Source: DASSSQ01 sp963839285
GTDB lineage: Bacteria; Actinomycetota; Thermoleophilia; Gaiellales; Gaiellaceae
NCBI GenBank assembly: GCA_963839285.1
Contig: CAWIUN010000010.1
Span: 62,001-126,000 of the forward strand
DNA: 64,000 nt
Direction: 5' to 3'
In this document: piece by piece, positions 19,312-26,825 of the stretch
Numbering within the stretch: the first letter of the stretch is position 1
How the letters are laid out: each line of letters starts with the position of its first letter
Position numbers and translations under genes: made by a program
Notes under the pieces: model-generated
The model's database searches: none
What the model saw: only the letters and a program-made list of their open reading frames with translations
What the model was told of the DNA's origin: nothing

Positions 19312-20552
19312 CCCAGCACCTCGTGCACCTTGTGCAGCCCGTCCGCGAGCCGGTCGATCTCCTCCGGCAGCGTGTAGAGGTAGAAGCTGGCGCGGTTCGT
19401 GGCGACGACGTCGAGCTTCTGCATCAGCGGCTGGCAGCAGTGGTGGCCGCCGCGGATCGCGACGCCCTCGAAGCCGAGCACCTGGCTGACGTCGTGCGGG
19501 TGGATGCCCTCCAGGTTGAAGGAGACGATGCCCGCGCGCCGCTCGGCAGGAGGCCCGTAGAGCCGGATCCCGGGCACGTCCGCGAGCCGCTCGAGCGCGT
19601 ACGCGGTCAGCTCGCGCTCGTGCGCCTCGATCGCCTCGAGCCCGATCCCGGTCAGGTAGTCGATCGCCGCCCCGAGCCCGACGGCCTCGGCGAGCGGCGA
19701 GGTGCCGGCCTCGAACTTGCCGGGCAGCTCGCCCCAGGTCGTCTCCTCGGCGGTGACGCGGCGGATCATGTGGCCGCCGAGCAGGAACGGCTCCATCCGC
19801 TCGAGCAGCTCGGCGCGGCCCCAGAGGAAGCCGATCCCGCTCGGGCCGCAGAGCTTGTGGCCGGAGACGGCGAGGAAGTCGACGCCGAGCGCCTGCACGT
19901 CGACGGCCCGGTGCGGGGCCGCCTGGGCCGCGTCGCAGACCATGATCGCGCCGCGGTCGTGGGCCCAGCCGACGAGCTTCTCGACCGGGTTGACGGTGCC
20001 GAGCGAGTTGGAGACGAGCCCGGCGGCGACGACCTTGACGGTGCCGTCGCCGGCCACCTCGTCGAGCAGGTCGAGCCGCAGCTCCCCCTGCTCGTCGAGC
20101 GGCAGCAGCCGGAAGTCGGCGCCGGTGCGGCGGGCGACGTACTGCCAGGGGACGAAGTTCGAGTGGTGCTCGAGCTCGGTCACGAGCACGACGTCGCCCG
20201 GGCCGAGCTCGTTCAGGCCCCAGGAGTAGGCGACGAGGTTGAGCGCCTCGGTCGCGTTGCGGACGAAGACGATCTCGCGCGCCTCGGGCGCGTTCACGAA
20301 CGCCCGCGTCTGCTCGCGCGCGCCCTCGAGCGCGGCCGTCGCCCGCTCGGCCAGCTCGTAGACGGCGCGGTGGACGTTCGCGTACGAGGTCTCGTAGAAG
20401 CGCGAGATCGCGTCGATCACCTGCCGCGGCTTCTGGGAGCTGTTCGCGGAGTCGAGATAGGCCAGGGGCCTGCCGCCGAAGCGCTGCTCGAAGATCGGAA
20501 AGTCGGCGCGGACGCGGCGTGCGTCCAGCGCAGGCGTGGAGGCAACCGTCAC
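19308..20552 (-). CDS. sufS: cysteine desulfurase SufS
   Basis: PLP enzyme that extracts sulfur from cysteine for SufU. 414 residues from GTG 20552. YLDSANSSQKP near the N-terminus, histidine in TELEHHSNFVPW, PLP lysine in VSGHKLCGP and the catalytic cysteine loop IRGGHHCCQPLM near the end. The N-terminal VTVASTPALDARRVRADFP fits the family start. It is 38 bases downstream of the methyltransferase gene and coupled to sufU. Confidence 0.95.
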   Translation of the reverse strand: MTVASTPALDARRVRADFPIFEQRFGGRPLAYLDSANSSQKPRQVIDAISRFYETSYANVHRAVYELAERATAALEGAREQTRAFVNAPEAREIVFVRNATEALNLVAYSWGLNELGPGDVVLVTELEHHSNFVPWQYVARRTGADFRLLPLDEQGELRLDLLDEVAGDGTVKVVAAGLVSNSLGTVNPVEKLVGWAHDRGAIMVCDAAQAAPHRAVDVQALGVDFLAVSGHKLCGPSGIGFLWGRAELLERMEPFLLGGHMIRRVTAEETTWGELPGKFEAGTSPLAEAVGLGAAIDYLTGIGLEAIEAHERELTAYALERLADVPGIRLYGPPAERRAGIVSFNLEGIHPHDVSQVLGFEGVAIRGGHHCCQPLMQKLDVVATNRASFYLYTLPEEIDRLADGLHKVHEVLG

Positions 20553-20590
20553 GTTCGTAGCGTACCTGCCGTCGTCGCGCAGGCCGCCCG

Positions 20591-21424
20591 TCAGAACGGC
20601 CGCGGCTTCTCGTCGCCCGCGGCGCCGGCGCCGAGCCCGGACTGGTCCTCGATGCGCTCGTCCCGGGCCCCGCGCTCGCGCCGGGCCTCCTCGGTGGCCT
20701 CCTCGGCGCGCTCCGCCTCGTCGGGCTCGTCGGCGCGCGGCTGCTGCTGCTCGTCGCTCATACGGGTGCCGTTCCCGGCGCCGGCGGCCGGAAAACGCTC
20801 GAAGCACTCCGCGCGCCAGATCCGGCCGCCGCGGGTCTCCACGTGCCGGAGCCCCTGCGCGGCCGCGACGGCGCGCATCGCGCCGACCGGGTGGGCGTAG
20901 AGGCGGAACTCCTGCCGCAGGAGCCGCAGGAGCAGGTTGCCGACGAGGACGACCGCGTCGGAGAGCCGCCCGTCGGGAGGATGCGTGAAGACGAGGGCCC
21001 GCCCGGCGCGCCGGGCGGCCGTCCCGACGAGCCGCTCGTAGTCCGGGTAGCAGCAGACGACCCGGCACATGACGACCGCGTCCGCCGGCTCGAGCTCGAG
21101 CGACGTGAAGTCGCCGAAGCGCCGCTCGGCGCGCCCGGCGAGGCCGCGCTCGGCGAGGAGCTCGGCGGCGGCGGCCTCGTACTCGCGCGAGAGCTCGACG
21201 TTGACCGCCCGCGCGGCGCCCGCCTCGAGCAGCTCGACCTGGACGGCGCCGATGCCGCCGCCCGCCTCGAGCACCGTCGCGCCCTCGACGCCGGAGCGGC
21301 GCAGGAACGAGACCGCCTCGCGCGCGTCGCGGGCGAGTCCGCGCCGCCGGTAGCGGCGAAGGTCGCGGCGGGCGGTGCCGGCGCCGAAGATCCGCTCGTA
21401 GCCGCCGTGCGAGCAGCAACCCAT
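20591..21424 (-). CDS. SAM-dependent methyltransferase, Mg-protoporphyrin-methylase-like, with charged tail
   Basis: 277 residues. N-terminal MGCCSHGGYERIFG, motif I VLEAGGGIGAVQVELLEAGA, post-motif VNVELSREYE and FGDFTSLELEPADAVVMCRVVCCY. The core fold ends near residue 220. The last 56 residues, beginning MSDEQQQPR, are rich in Glu/Arg and look like a separate small protein read through in frame; an internal ATG at 20761 could start it independently. It lies between a strong terminator and sufS and is likely cotranscribed with sufS. Substrate unknown. Confidence 0.75.
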   Translation of the reverse strand: MGCCSHGGYERIFGAGTARRDLRRYRRRGLARDAREAVSFLRRSGVEGATVLEAGGGIGAVQVELLEAGAARAVNVELSREYEAAAAELLAERGLAGRAERRFGDFTSLELEPADAVVMCRVVCCYPDYERLVGTAARRAGRALVFTHPPDGRLSDAVVLVGNLLLRLLRQEFRLYAHPVGAMRAVAAAQGLRHVETRGGRIWRAECFERFPAAGAGNGTRMSDEQQQPRADEPDEAERAEEATEEARRERGARDERIEDQSGLGAGAAGDEKPRPF

Positions 21425-21449
21425 CAGCCAAGGATACGGCCCGCCCCGA

Positions 21450-21489
21450 GAACGAGCCCGGCGGCCTCTCGGCCGCCGGGCGATCGTTC
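21450..21489. terminator. large bidirectional-looking hairpin at the exported-protein island edge
   Basis: CCCGGCGGCC (21457-21466) pairs perfectly with GGCCGCCGGG (21471-21480) around TCTC. The stem is extended by one G-C pair and, after a 2-base bulge, by GAACGA (21450-21455) with TCGTTC (21484-21489). It lies just after the last exported-protein gene on the minus strand and would cut the island off from the methyltransferase-sufSU operon. Confidence 0.75.
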
Positions 21490-21507
21490 CCGCGCTGCGA
21501 GGGCGCG

Positions 21508-21915
21508 CTAGCTCGTCGCGACGACGGTCAGGTTGTCCGCGGCCGAGACGAGCGGCTCGTTGCCGCTCGTGTAGGTGCACGTGACGTCCGCGGCGCCGGC
21601 CGTGATCGTGCCGACCGAGCAGCCGCCGTCGGCGAAGGTGCCGTCGACGACTCCCGCCTTGACGGTCATGCCTGCCGTGGCCGTGTCGATCGAGAACACG
21701 AACGACGCGATCTTCGTGCTCGACGCGTCGAGCGTGTAGGTCGGCGAGCCGACGTTGTAGCCGCTGATCGCGCCGGAGCCCGAGCCTGCGGAACCGCCGG
21801 CGTTCGCGAAGGTGTTCGAGGCGGTCAGCGCCCACGCCCCGGCGCCGAAGGCAACCGCGACGAGGAGCAGCGGAAGGCCTCTGACGAGCCACTTGCTGTG
21901 TGTCCGCTTCCTCAT
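21508..21915 (-). CDS. small exported protein, family member A (SipW-substrate-like)
   Basis: 135 residues: basic start MRKRTHSKW, a hydrophobic helix (GLPLLLVAVAFGAGAWAL) and then TASNTFANA, followed by a Ser/Gly linker and a beta-rich domain with SGYNVGSPTYTLD, IASFVFSIDTA, two cysteines (GGCSVGT and VTCTYTS) and the ending NLTVVATS. The TxSNTF stretch after the helix recalls SipW-type substrates such as TasA and camelysin. A paralogue of the genes at 23699 and 24224. ATG 21915 has TAGGAG 10 bases upstream. It is encoded next to a SipW-type peptidase, its likely processing enzyme. Function unknown; a surface or fibre protein is a guess. Confidence 0.75.
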   Translation of the reverse strand: MRKRTHSKWLVRGLPLLLVAVAFGAGAWALTASNTFANAGGSAGSGSGAISGYNVGSPTYTLDASSTKIASFVFSIDTATAGMTVKAGVVDGTFADGGCSVGTITAGAADVTCTYTSGNEPLVSAADNLTVVATS

Positions 21916-21927
21916 GTGTGTGTACTC

Positions 21928-23715
21928 CTAGAGTGCTGAGACGGGTCGGGTACGGCGGAGCTCGCCGGCCTCGACGTGGGCATGGTCACTGCTGTGACCG
22001 TTGTCGGCCGGATCGGTGACCCGGCTCTCCCCCGATCGGGGGAATCGCGCCGATCGCGACGTGCCGTCGGCGGGAGCCGTCGAGTAGCGGTACAGGGTGC
22101 CGCTCTCCTCGACGAGGTAGACGAAGCCGCCCGGGACGGGCTCCCGCAGCAGCATCCGCTCGTAGTGGTCCGCGATCTGGACGAGGCTCTCGATCGACTC
22201 GACGTCGATGACGCTGCCGGCCGGGACGACGCCGGTCGTGATCGGGATCAGCCAGTCGCCGAACTCCCGCTCGATGCGCGCGTCCTCGCCGTCACGGAGG
22301 CTGCGTCGCGCGGCGAGCGCGAGACCGCCGGCGAGGAGGGCCAGGAGCGCGGCCGCGAGCGCCGCGACCGGGGCGTCGCGGCGCGTCGCCGCGACCGACC
22401 AGGCGCCGAGGCCGAGGCCCATCGCGGCCGGCTCCTCGCGGGTGACGCTGCCGGCGAGCGCCGACGCGAGCGGGTCGGGAGCAGGGCCCGTGCCGAGCGT
22501 CTGCGGCTCGGCGACCGCGATCTGGACGTCGTCGACGGTGAACGGCGCCTGCGGCGCGAACGTCGTCTGCACGGCTGCGCCGCCCACCGAGCCCGCCAGC
22601 TCGACGGTCGGCGCGAGCGTCAGGGTGTAGCTCGACTGGCTGACGCCGGTCAGCTCCTGGAACCGGTCGACGACGCTGCGGACGTCGGCGAGCTCGACCG
22701 TCGCGGCGAGCCTGCCGGAGTCGCCGTGGACGATCCGGGGCCGGACGAGCCGGAGCCGCCGCTGCCAGCCCTGCGGGCTGCTGACGAGCGCGTCGAGCGA
22801 CGCCTTCCAGTGCAGGTCGTGCGGCAGCGCCGACGTGACGCGGTAGGCGAACGAGAACGCGATCCGCGGGACGAGCTTGACGAAGATCGGGTCGCCGGTG
22901 CGGAGGCGGCCGCTCGGGTAGACGGCGCTCGGGGAGGTGCGCGCCGCGTAGGAGAACGTCCCGTCGACGGTGTAGGCGCCCGGAACGAGCACGCTGTCGG
23001 TCTCGGCCCGGCCCCGCGCGTCGGCGGCGACGACGCGCTGCGGCCACGGCGACGAGGGCGAGGACGGCCGTGGCGACGGCGAGCGGTGCGGCGGCGCGCG
23101 GCCGGCACGAGCACGCGGCGCGCCGCCGGCGCGGGCTCGCGCTCCGGCACCGGCAGGGACTGCGGCACGGGCCGCGACGGGACTACGGTCGGAGGCCGCC
23201 ATCCACTGGGCGGGCACGAGCACGTCGGGCCGCCGGGAACGGCGCCTGCGCCCGGCCGCACCGCGCGCGCCGCCGCCGACGAGCAGCAGCAGCGCCAGCC
23301 CGGCGACGAAGGGGACGTGCCGGGGGTCGGCCGCCCAGCCGAGCGCCAGCCCGACCTTGGGGATCGAGAACCAGTAGGTGCCGATCAGCTCGTCGGCCGC
23401 CGGCCGCGCGGTGTCGACGAAGTCGTTGTTGTCGCCCTTGAAGAGGAAGCGGCCGCCGGCGTCGCCGATGATCCGGTGCATGACCGTCCGGTCGAGCTCG
23501 TCGTTGTGGTAGGCGACGATCTGGCCGACCGCGTAGGCGGGCCGCGTGCGCAGGAAGACGAGGTCGCCCGTGTGGAAGCGCGGCTCCATGCTCGTCCCGC
23601 GGGTGATCAGCAGGGTCGTGCGGCCGCCGAGGGCGGGCGGGGCAGCGACGTACCACGCGCCGGCGAGGGCGACGAGCGCGGCCAGCGCGAGCGCGATCCT
23701 AGTTCGCAGCGACAA
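21928..23715 (-). CDS. SipW-type signal peptidase joined to a DUF5305-like membrane domain
   Basis: A single open frame of 595 codons. Residues 1-160 are a signal peptidase I of the SipW/ER type: one N-terminal helix, nucleophile serine in TRGTSMEPRFHTGDLVF, and histidine rather than lysine as base in MHRIIGD, then FKGDNNDF. Residues from about 230 match DUF5305: VDGTFSYAA, GDPIFVKLVPRI, YTLTLAPTVEL, then a membrane helix (VAALAAALLALLAGGLALA) and an internal tail. Between them (about 23035-23190) the frame reads as low-complexity Pro/Ala/Arg, while other frames hold a plausible helix (APLAVATAVLALVAVAA). Two separate genes or a fusion blurred by indels are therefore both possible. The last 35 codons overlap the regulatory element of gene A and are probably not all real protein. 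Confidence 0.7.
   Translation of the reverse strand: MSLRTRIALALAALVALAGAWYVAAPPALGGRTTLLITRGTSMEPRFHTGDLVFLRTRPAYAVGQIVAYHNDELDRTVMHRIIGDAGGRFLFKGDNNDFVDTARPAADELIGTYWFSIPKVGLALGWAADPRHVPFVAGLALLLLVGGGARGAAGRRRRSRRPDVLVPAQWMAASDRSPVAARAAVPAGAGARARAGGAPRARAGRAPPHRSPSPRPSSPSSPWPQRVVAADARGRAETDSVLVPGAYTVDGTFSYAARTSPSAVYPSGRLRTGDPIFVKLVPRIAFSFAYRVTSALPHDLHWKASLDALVSSPQGWQRRLRLVRPRIVHGDSGRLAATVELADVRSVVDRFQELTGVSQSSYTLTLAPTVELAGSVGGAAVQTTFAPQAPFTVDDVQIAVAEPQTLGTGPAPDPLASALAGSVTREEPAAMGLGLGAWSVAATRRDAPVAALAAALLALLAGGLALAARRSLRDGEDARIEREFGDWLIPITTGVVPAGSVIDVESIESLVQIADHYERMLLREPVPGGFVYLVEESGTLYRYSTAPADGTSRSARFPRSGESRVTDPADNGHSSDHAHVEAGELRRTRPVSAL
21984..21999. promoter_or_regulatory. palindrome GGTCAC-TGCT-GTGACC upstream of exported gene A
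   Basis: Perfect 6-bp arms around TGCT, immediately next to the conserved element 22002-22043 and about 70 bases upstream of the ATG at 21915. Operator-like; not seen at the other two paralogues. Confidence 0.4.
22002..22043 (-). promoter_or_regulatory. conserved island element, copy 1
   Basis: On the minus strand: dyad TCCCCCGATCGGGGGA (22043-22028), an 18-base spacer, then GGCCGACA (22009-22002). The spacer shares CC at its start and TC-CCG with copies 2 and 3. It lies 86 bases upstream of exported gene A. Confidence 0.6.
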
Positions 23716-24106
23716 CGGTCAGGCTCGTGGCGCTGGCGACGGCAGGCTCGGATCCGGACGAGTACGAGCAGGTGACGGTCGCGGAGCCGGCGACGATCGC
23801 GCCGACCGAGCAGGTGTTCGCGTACACGCCCGCGACGACGCCCGCCTTCACCGTCGTGCTCGCGGTGACGGTCGAGAGGGAGAAGCTGAACGACGCCAGC
23901 TTGGTCGGGTCGCTGGCGAGCAGCGTGTAGCTCGGCGTCCCGACCGTGTAGCCGCTGACGCTGCCGCTGCCGGAGCCCGCGACACCGCCCTGGGCGGACG
24001 AGAACGTGTTCGTCTGCGTCAGCGCGTAGGCGCCGCCGAAGCAGACGACCAGCAGCAGCGCGACGCCGAGAAGCCTGCTCCGGGTGCGCCGTGTCCTTCG
24101 CCTCAT
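23699..24106 (-). CDS. small exported protein, family member B (SipW-substrate-like)
   Basis: 135 residues, the same length and plan as member A: MRRRTRRTRSR, hydrophobic LLGVALLLVVCFGGAYAL, then TQTNTFSSA, a GSGSGSVSGYTVGTPSYTL stretch, LASFSFSLSTV, two cysteines (NTCSVGA, VTCSYSS) and SLTVVAAN at the end. ATG 24106 is preceded by GGAGGAG. Its stop lies 17 bases inside the start of the signal peptidase gene, so peptidase and substrate are coupled. A copy of the conserved element lies 53 bases upstream. Confidence 0.78.
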   Translation of the reverse strand: MRRRTRRTRSRLLGVALLLVVCFGGAYALTQTNTFSSAQGGVAGSGSGSVSGYTVGTPSYTLLASDPTKLASFSFSLSTVTASTTVKAGVVAGVYANTCSVGAIVAGSATVTCSYSSGSEPAVASATSLTVVAAN

Positions 24107-24159
24107 GTCTCCTCCACCGACCGGGTCACGCGGCCGGGAACGGCCGCCGCGCTAGCTGG

Positions 24160-24201
24160 TGTCGGCAGGAGCGGGGATCGGGTCGTCCCCCGAAAGGGGC
24201 A
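24160..24201 (-). promoter_or_regulatory. conserved island element, copy 2
   Basis: Minus strand: TGCCCCTTTCGGGGGA (24201-24186), an 18-base spacer, then TGCCGACA (24167-24160). It lies 53 bases upstream of exported gene B. The dyad is slightly imperfect here. Confidence 0.6.
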
Positions 24202-24223
24202 TCCGCCGTGCACGCCGAACCGG

Positions 24224-24660
24224 TCAACCGGCGGCGACGACAGTCAGGCGGCGGGCATCGACGACCCTGGGCCCGTCGCCGCCCTGGTACCTGCAGGTGA
24301 TCGTCGCCGACCCCCGCTCGATGGGTCCGATCGCGCAGCGGCGCGTGAAGGTGCGGCGGGCGAGGCCGGCGTGGACGACCGTGCTCGGCGTCACCGGCCG
24401 GAGCGTGAAGCTGACGGAGGCGATCCGGTCGCCGGCGGGCTCGAGGGAGTAGTGCGGCGTCGCGACCGCGTAGCCGGAGACGCTCCCGCGTGCAGCACGG
24501 CCTCGGCGCGCGCGTCGGATCGCGGCCCGAGCGCCGAGCCTCCGAGCGTCGCGCCGAGCGCCGCCGCCGCGACCGCGGCGAACCGCCACCTCGAGCGGAC
24601 GTCCGCCGGCCGAAGGTGCCGGAGCGTGCGTCGTCCGGGAGGTCTGGGAGCTCGTCTCAT
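24224..24660 (-). CDS. small exported protein, family member C (frameshifted)
   Basis: Third paralogue. From ATG 24660: an Arg/Pro-rich N-region, hydrophobic WRFAAVAAAALGATLGG, then near 24490 the frame shifts into GSVSGYAVATPHYSLEP, IASVSFTLRPVTPS, two cysteines (RRCAIGP, ITCRYQG) and the ending RLTVVAAG. The TxSNTF motif after the helix is missing, so its export signal differs from A and B. It shares an upstream region with the divergent gene at 24786. Expressed or decaying, it cannot be told. Confidence 0.62.
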
Positions 24661-24696
24661 CAGCGTGGGGGCCGGCGGGCGCCGGCTCGAGACGGG

Positions 24697-24738
24697 TGTC
24701 GGCAGATCCGGGGATGCCGGCCTCCCCCGTCGGGGGGA
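24697..24738 (-). promoter_or_regulatory. conserved island element, copy 3, in a divergent gap
   Basis: Minus strand: TCCCCCCGACGGGGGA (24738-24723), an 18-base spacer, then TGCCGACA (24704-24697), 36 bases before gene C. The dyad is shared with the plus-strand gene at 24786, which has TGCCGA at 24770-24775 but at a longer spacing. Confidence 0.6.
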
Positions 24739-24785
24739 GAGCGCGCCGTTCAAGGAGTCGACCGCCGGCTGCCGATCCGTTCCCC

Positions 24786-25163
24786 GTGAGGCGTTCCCGG
24801 CGACCGCTGCTCCTCGCCGTCGGCGTCGTCGCCGCCTGCGCGATCGCCGGCGGGGCCGCCGGCCGGGCCCTGACGGCCGCGATCCCGTCCTGGGGGACGA
24901 CCCGGGCGGGCGCGGGATCGCAGCCGATCGGCTCCTACGCCGTCTCGAACATCGCCTACAACCTGAACGCGACCGCGCCGCAGTCGATCGACTCGGTCAC
25001 GTTCACGCTGACGCCGGCCACGGCGGCGAGCGTCAAGATCCGGCTCGACGGCAGCTGGTACTCGTGCTCGAGCGGCGGCTCGATCACGTGCTCGACGACG
25101 AGCCCGCAGGCGCAGGCCGCGAGCGCCTGGAACACGAACCTGACCGTGGTGGCGGTGCAGTGA
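24786..25163 (+). CDS. small exported protein, family member D
   Basis: 125 residues from GTG 24786: MRRSRRPLLLAVGVVAACAIAGGAAGRAL as the export helix, then SYAVSNIAYNLN, IDSVTFTLTPATA, two cysteines (YSCSSGG, ITCSTTS) and NLTVVAVQ. The plan (SxYxVxxxxYxL, SxTFTL, paired Cys, LTVVA end) matches A-C in a more diverged form. The Shine-Dalgarno is weak; AAGGAG lies 28 bases upstream. The stop overlaps the next start (GTGA), so D and E are coupled. Transcribed away from C. Confidence 0.7.
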   Translation: MRRSRRPLLLAVGVVAACAIAGGAAGRALTAAIPSWGTTRAGAGSQPIGSYAVSNIAYNLNATAPQSIDSVTFTLTPATAASVKIRLDGSWYSCSSGGSITCSTTSPQAQAASAWNTNLTVVAVQ

Positions 25164-25573
25164 GACGGCGCCGGCGTGACGCGACGAGGAAGCTCGTCGC
25201 CCGCGCGGCGGTCGCCGGGCTGGCGCTCGCGTCGCTCGGCCTCGGCTACACGGCGACCGCCGGGAACACGATCCCGTCGTCGAACGCGACCAGCCAGTCC
25301 TTCGCGATCACGGCGAACTCGCTGGCGCCGCCCGAGTGCTCCGGGCTCTCGCTCTCGACCGTCGTCGCGGCGAGCGGCTCCTACACGGGGAACGGCGACG
25401 AGCTCGTCCTCGGCAGCTCCGGGAGCGACTCGATCAAGGACTTCACGCCGAACAACTGCATCGTCCTCGGCGCGGGCTCCGACAGCGTCAACCTGAAGGG
25501 CTCGCCGCAGTACTGCATCGTCAACGCGTCCGTGAACACGAACAAGTGCACGGCGGTCTGGATCAGGCCCTAG
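25160..25573 (+). CDS. small exported protein E with an RTX-like repeat segment
   Basis: 137 residues: RRRRRDATRKLVARAAVAG and a hydrophobic stretch with ASLGLGYTATAGNTIPSS, the likely cleavage zone, then GDELVLGSSGSDSIKDF and NNCIVLGAGSDSVNLKG, which have the GSGxDxI/V spacing of calcium-binding RTX beta-roll turns. Cysteines (PPECSG, NNCIVL, QYCIVN, NKCTAV) suggest disulfides. It does not share the A-D core but has the same size and location. Tail-to-tail with sufD, 18 bases apart. The beta-roll reading is an inference from a few turns. Confidence 0.65.
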   Translation: MRRRRRDATRKLVARAAVAGLALASLGLGYTATAGNTIPSSNATSQSFAITANSLAPPECSGLSLSTVVAASGSYTGNGDELVLGSSGSDSIKDFTPNNCIVLGAGSDSVNLKGSPQYCIVNASVNTNKCTAVWIRP

Positions 25574-25591
25574 GGGCCCGACCTACGCGCG

Positions 25592-26743
25592 TCAGGCCTG
25601 CGGGATCCGCGCCTCGAGCGCGTTCCCGAGCGCCTCGCGCACGGGCTCGAGCTCGATCCGGTCGAGCACGTCCTGGAAGAAGCCGCGCACGATCAGCCGC
25701 TCCGCCTCGGCGCGGGAGAGCCCGCGCGCCATCAGGTAGAAGAGCATCTCGCGGTCGACCCGCCCGAGCGTCGCGCCGTGCGTGCAGCGGACGTCGTTGG
25801 CCATGATCTCGAGCCCGGGGATCGAGTCGGCGTGCGCCGTCGGCGCGAGCAGCAGGTTGCGGTTCTCCTGGTAGGCGTTCGTCTTCTGCGCGTCGGGCTC
25901 GACCCGGATCATCCCGCGCCAGACCGTCGAGGCCGAGTCCCGCAGCGCGCCCTTGAAGGCGAAGTCCGACTCCGTGTTCGGCGCCGCATGCTCCTGGAAG
26001 GTGTCGTAGTCGAGGTGCTGGGCGCCGTCGGCGAAGTAGGCGCCGGTGACCCGGGAGGTGGCGCCGGGGCCGTTCAGGTCGTTCTGGATCCGCACCTTGC
26101 CCTTCTTCGAGCCGAAGCCGCCGGCGACCCAGTCGAGCTCGGCGTCGCGCGCGACCGCGGCGTGATGGGCCGCGAAGTGCCAGGTCTCGGCGGAGTAGTT
26201 CTGGATCGAGACGTACTCGAGCTTCGCCGCCTGCTCGACGTGCAGCTCGACCGCCGCGTTCGCGTAGCCCGCGAGCTCCGGCGAGGTCGAGGCGTACTCC
26301 TCGATCAGCGTGAAGCGGGAGCCCTCCTCCGCGAGCACGAGCAGCCGCCAGAAGAGCGAGCCGCCCTCGACCGAGTTCGCGATCCGCACGTAGAGCGGCT
26401 GCTCGAGCACGACGCCGCGGGGGACGTGCACGAGCAGGCCGTGCCGCCACATGGCCGCGTTGTGGGCGCTGAACTTGTCGTCCCAGCCGACGAGCTCGCC
26501 GAGCCGCGGGTGCGAGGGGTCGAGCCGCTCGAAGCGGATCCCCTCCGGCGCCCGCTCGATCTCGATCCCGGCCTCGCCGACGTAGGCGACCCCGGCCGCG
26601 TCGAGCTCGAGCATCGCCTCCGGCCGCGCGACCTGCGTCGCCCCGTTCGCCGAGAAGGCGTCGGGGTCGAAGCCCTGCAGGTCGGTGAACCGCCAGGACT
26701 CGTCGGACGTCGTCGGCAGCGGGATCGCGCGGTAGCGCTCCAC
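25592..26743 (-). CDS. sufD: Fe-S assembly scaffold subunit SufD
   Basis: Partner of SufB in the SufBCD scaffold. 383 residues, intact. WRFTDLQGFD at the N-terminus, a beta-helix middle with GGFGSKKGKVRIQNDLNGPGA, and the conserved HAAPNTESDFAFKG and VRCTHGATLGRVD histidine region. The end has MARGLSRAEAERLIVRGFF. It follows sufB after 82 bases that hold a duplicated scrap of the sufB end. The exported-protein island separates it from sufS. Confidence 0.95.
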   Translation of the reverse strand: MERYRAIPLPTTSDESWRFTDLQGFDPDAFSANGATQVARPEAMLELDAAGVAYVGEAGIEIERAPEGIRFERLDPSHPRLGELVGWDDKFSAHNAAMWRHGLLVHVPRGVVLEQPLYVRIANSVEGGSLFWRLLVLAEEGSRFTLIEEYASTSPELAGYANAAVELHVEQAAKLEYVSIQNYSAETWHFAAHHAAVARDAELDWVAGGFGSKKGKVRIQNDLNGPGATSRVTGAYFADGAQHLDYDTFQEHAAPNTESDFAFKGALRDSASTVWRGMIRVEPDAQKTNAYQENRNLLLAPTAHADSIPGLEIMANDVRCTHGATLGRVDREMLFYLMARGLSRAEAERLIVRGFFQDVLDRIELEPVREALGNALEARIPQA

Positions 26744-26764
26744 CGCCGCGGCGTCACCGACCGC

Positions 26765-26808
26765 GGATCAGCCGGTTCAGCTCGACGGCGTACTCGAGCG
26801 GCAGCTCC
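26765..26808. repeat. 44-bp duplicate of the sufB 3' region between sufB and sufD
   Basis: Bases 26765-26808 are identical to 26855-26898, which code for ELPLEYAVELNRLI at the end of sufB. The offset is 90 bases. The second copy is non-coding, between the sufB stop and the sufD start. It points to slippage or repair at this junction, or to an assembly artefact. Confidence 0.9.
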
Positions 26809-26825
26809 GGACCCCCGGGCCGGCG

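Noticed and set aside
20591..20761. Annotating the 56-residue Glu/Arg tail of the methyltransferase as a separate gene
   Set aside because: It has an ATG but no clear ribosome site and is in frame with the methyltransferase with no intervening stop; noted as a possibility only.
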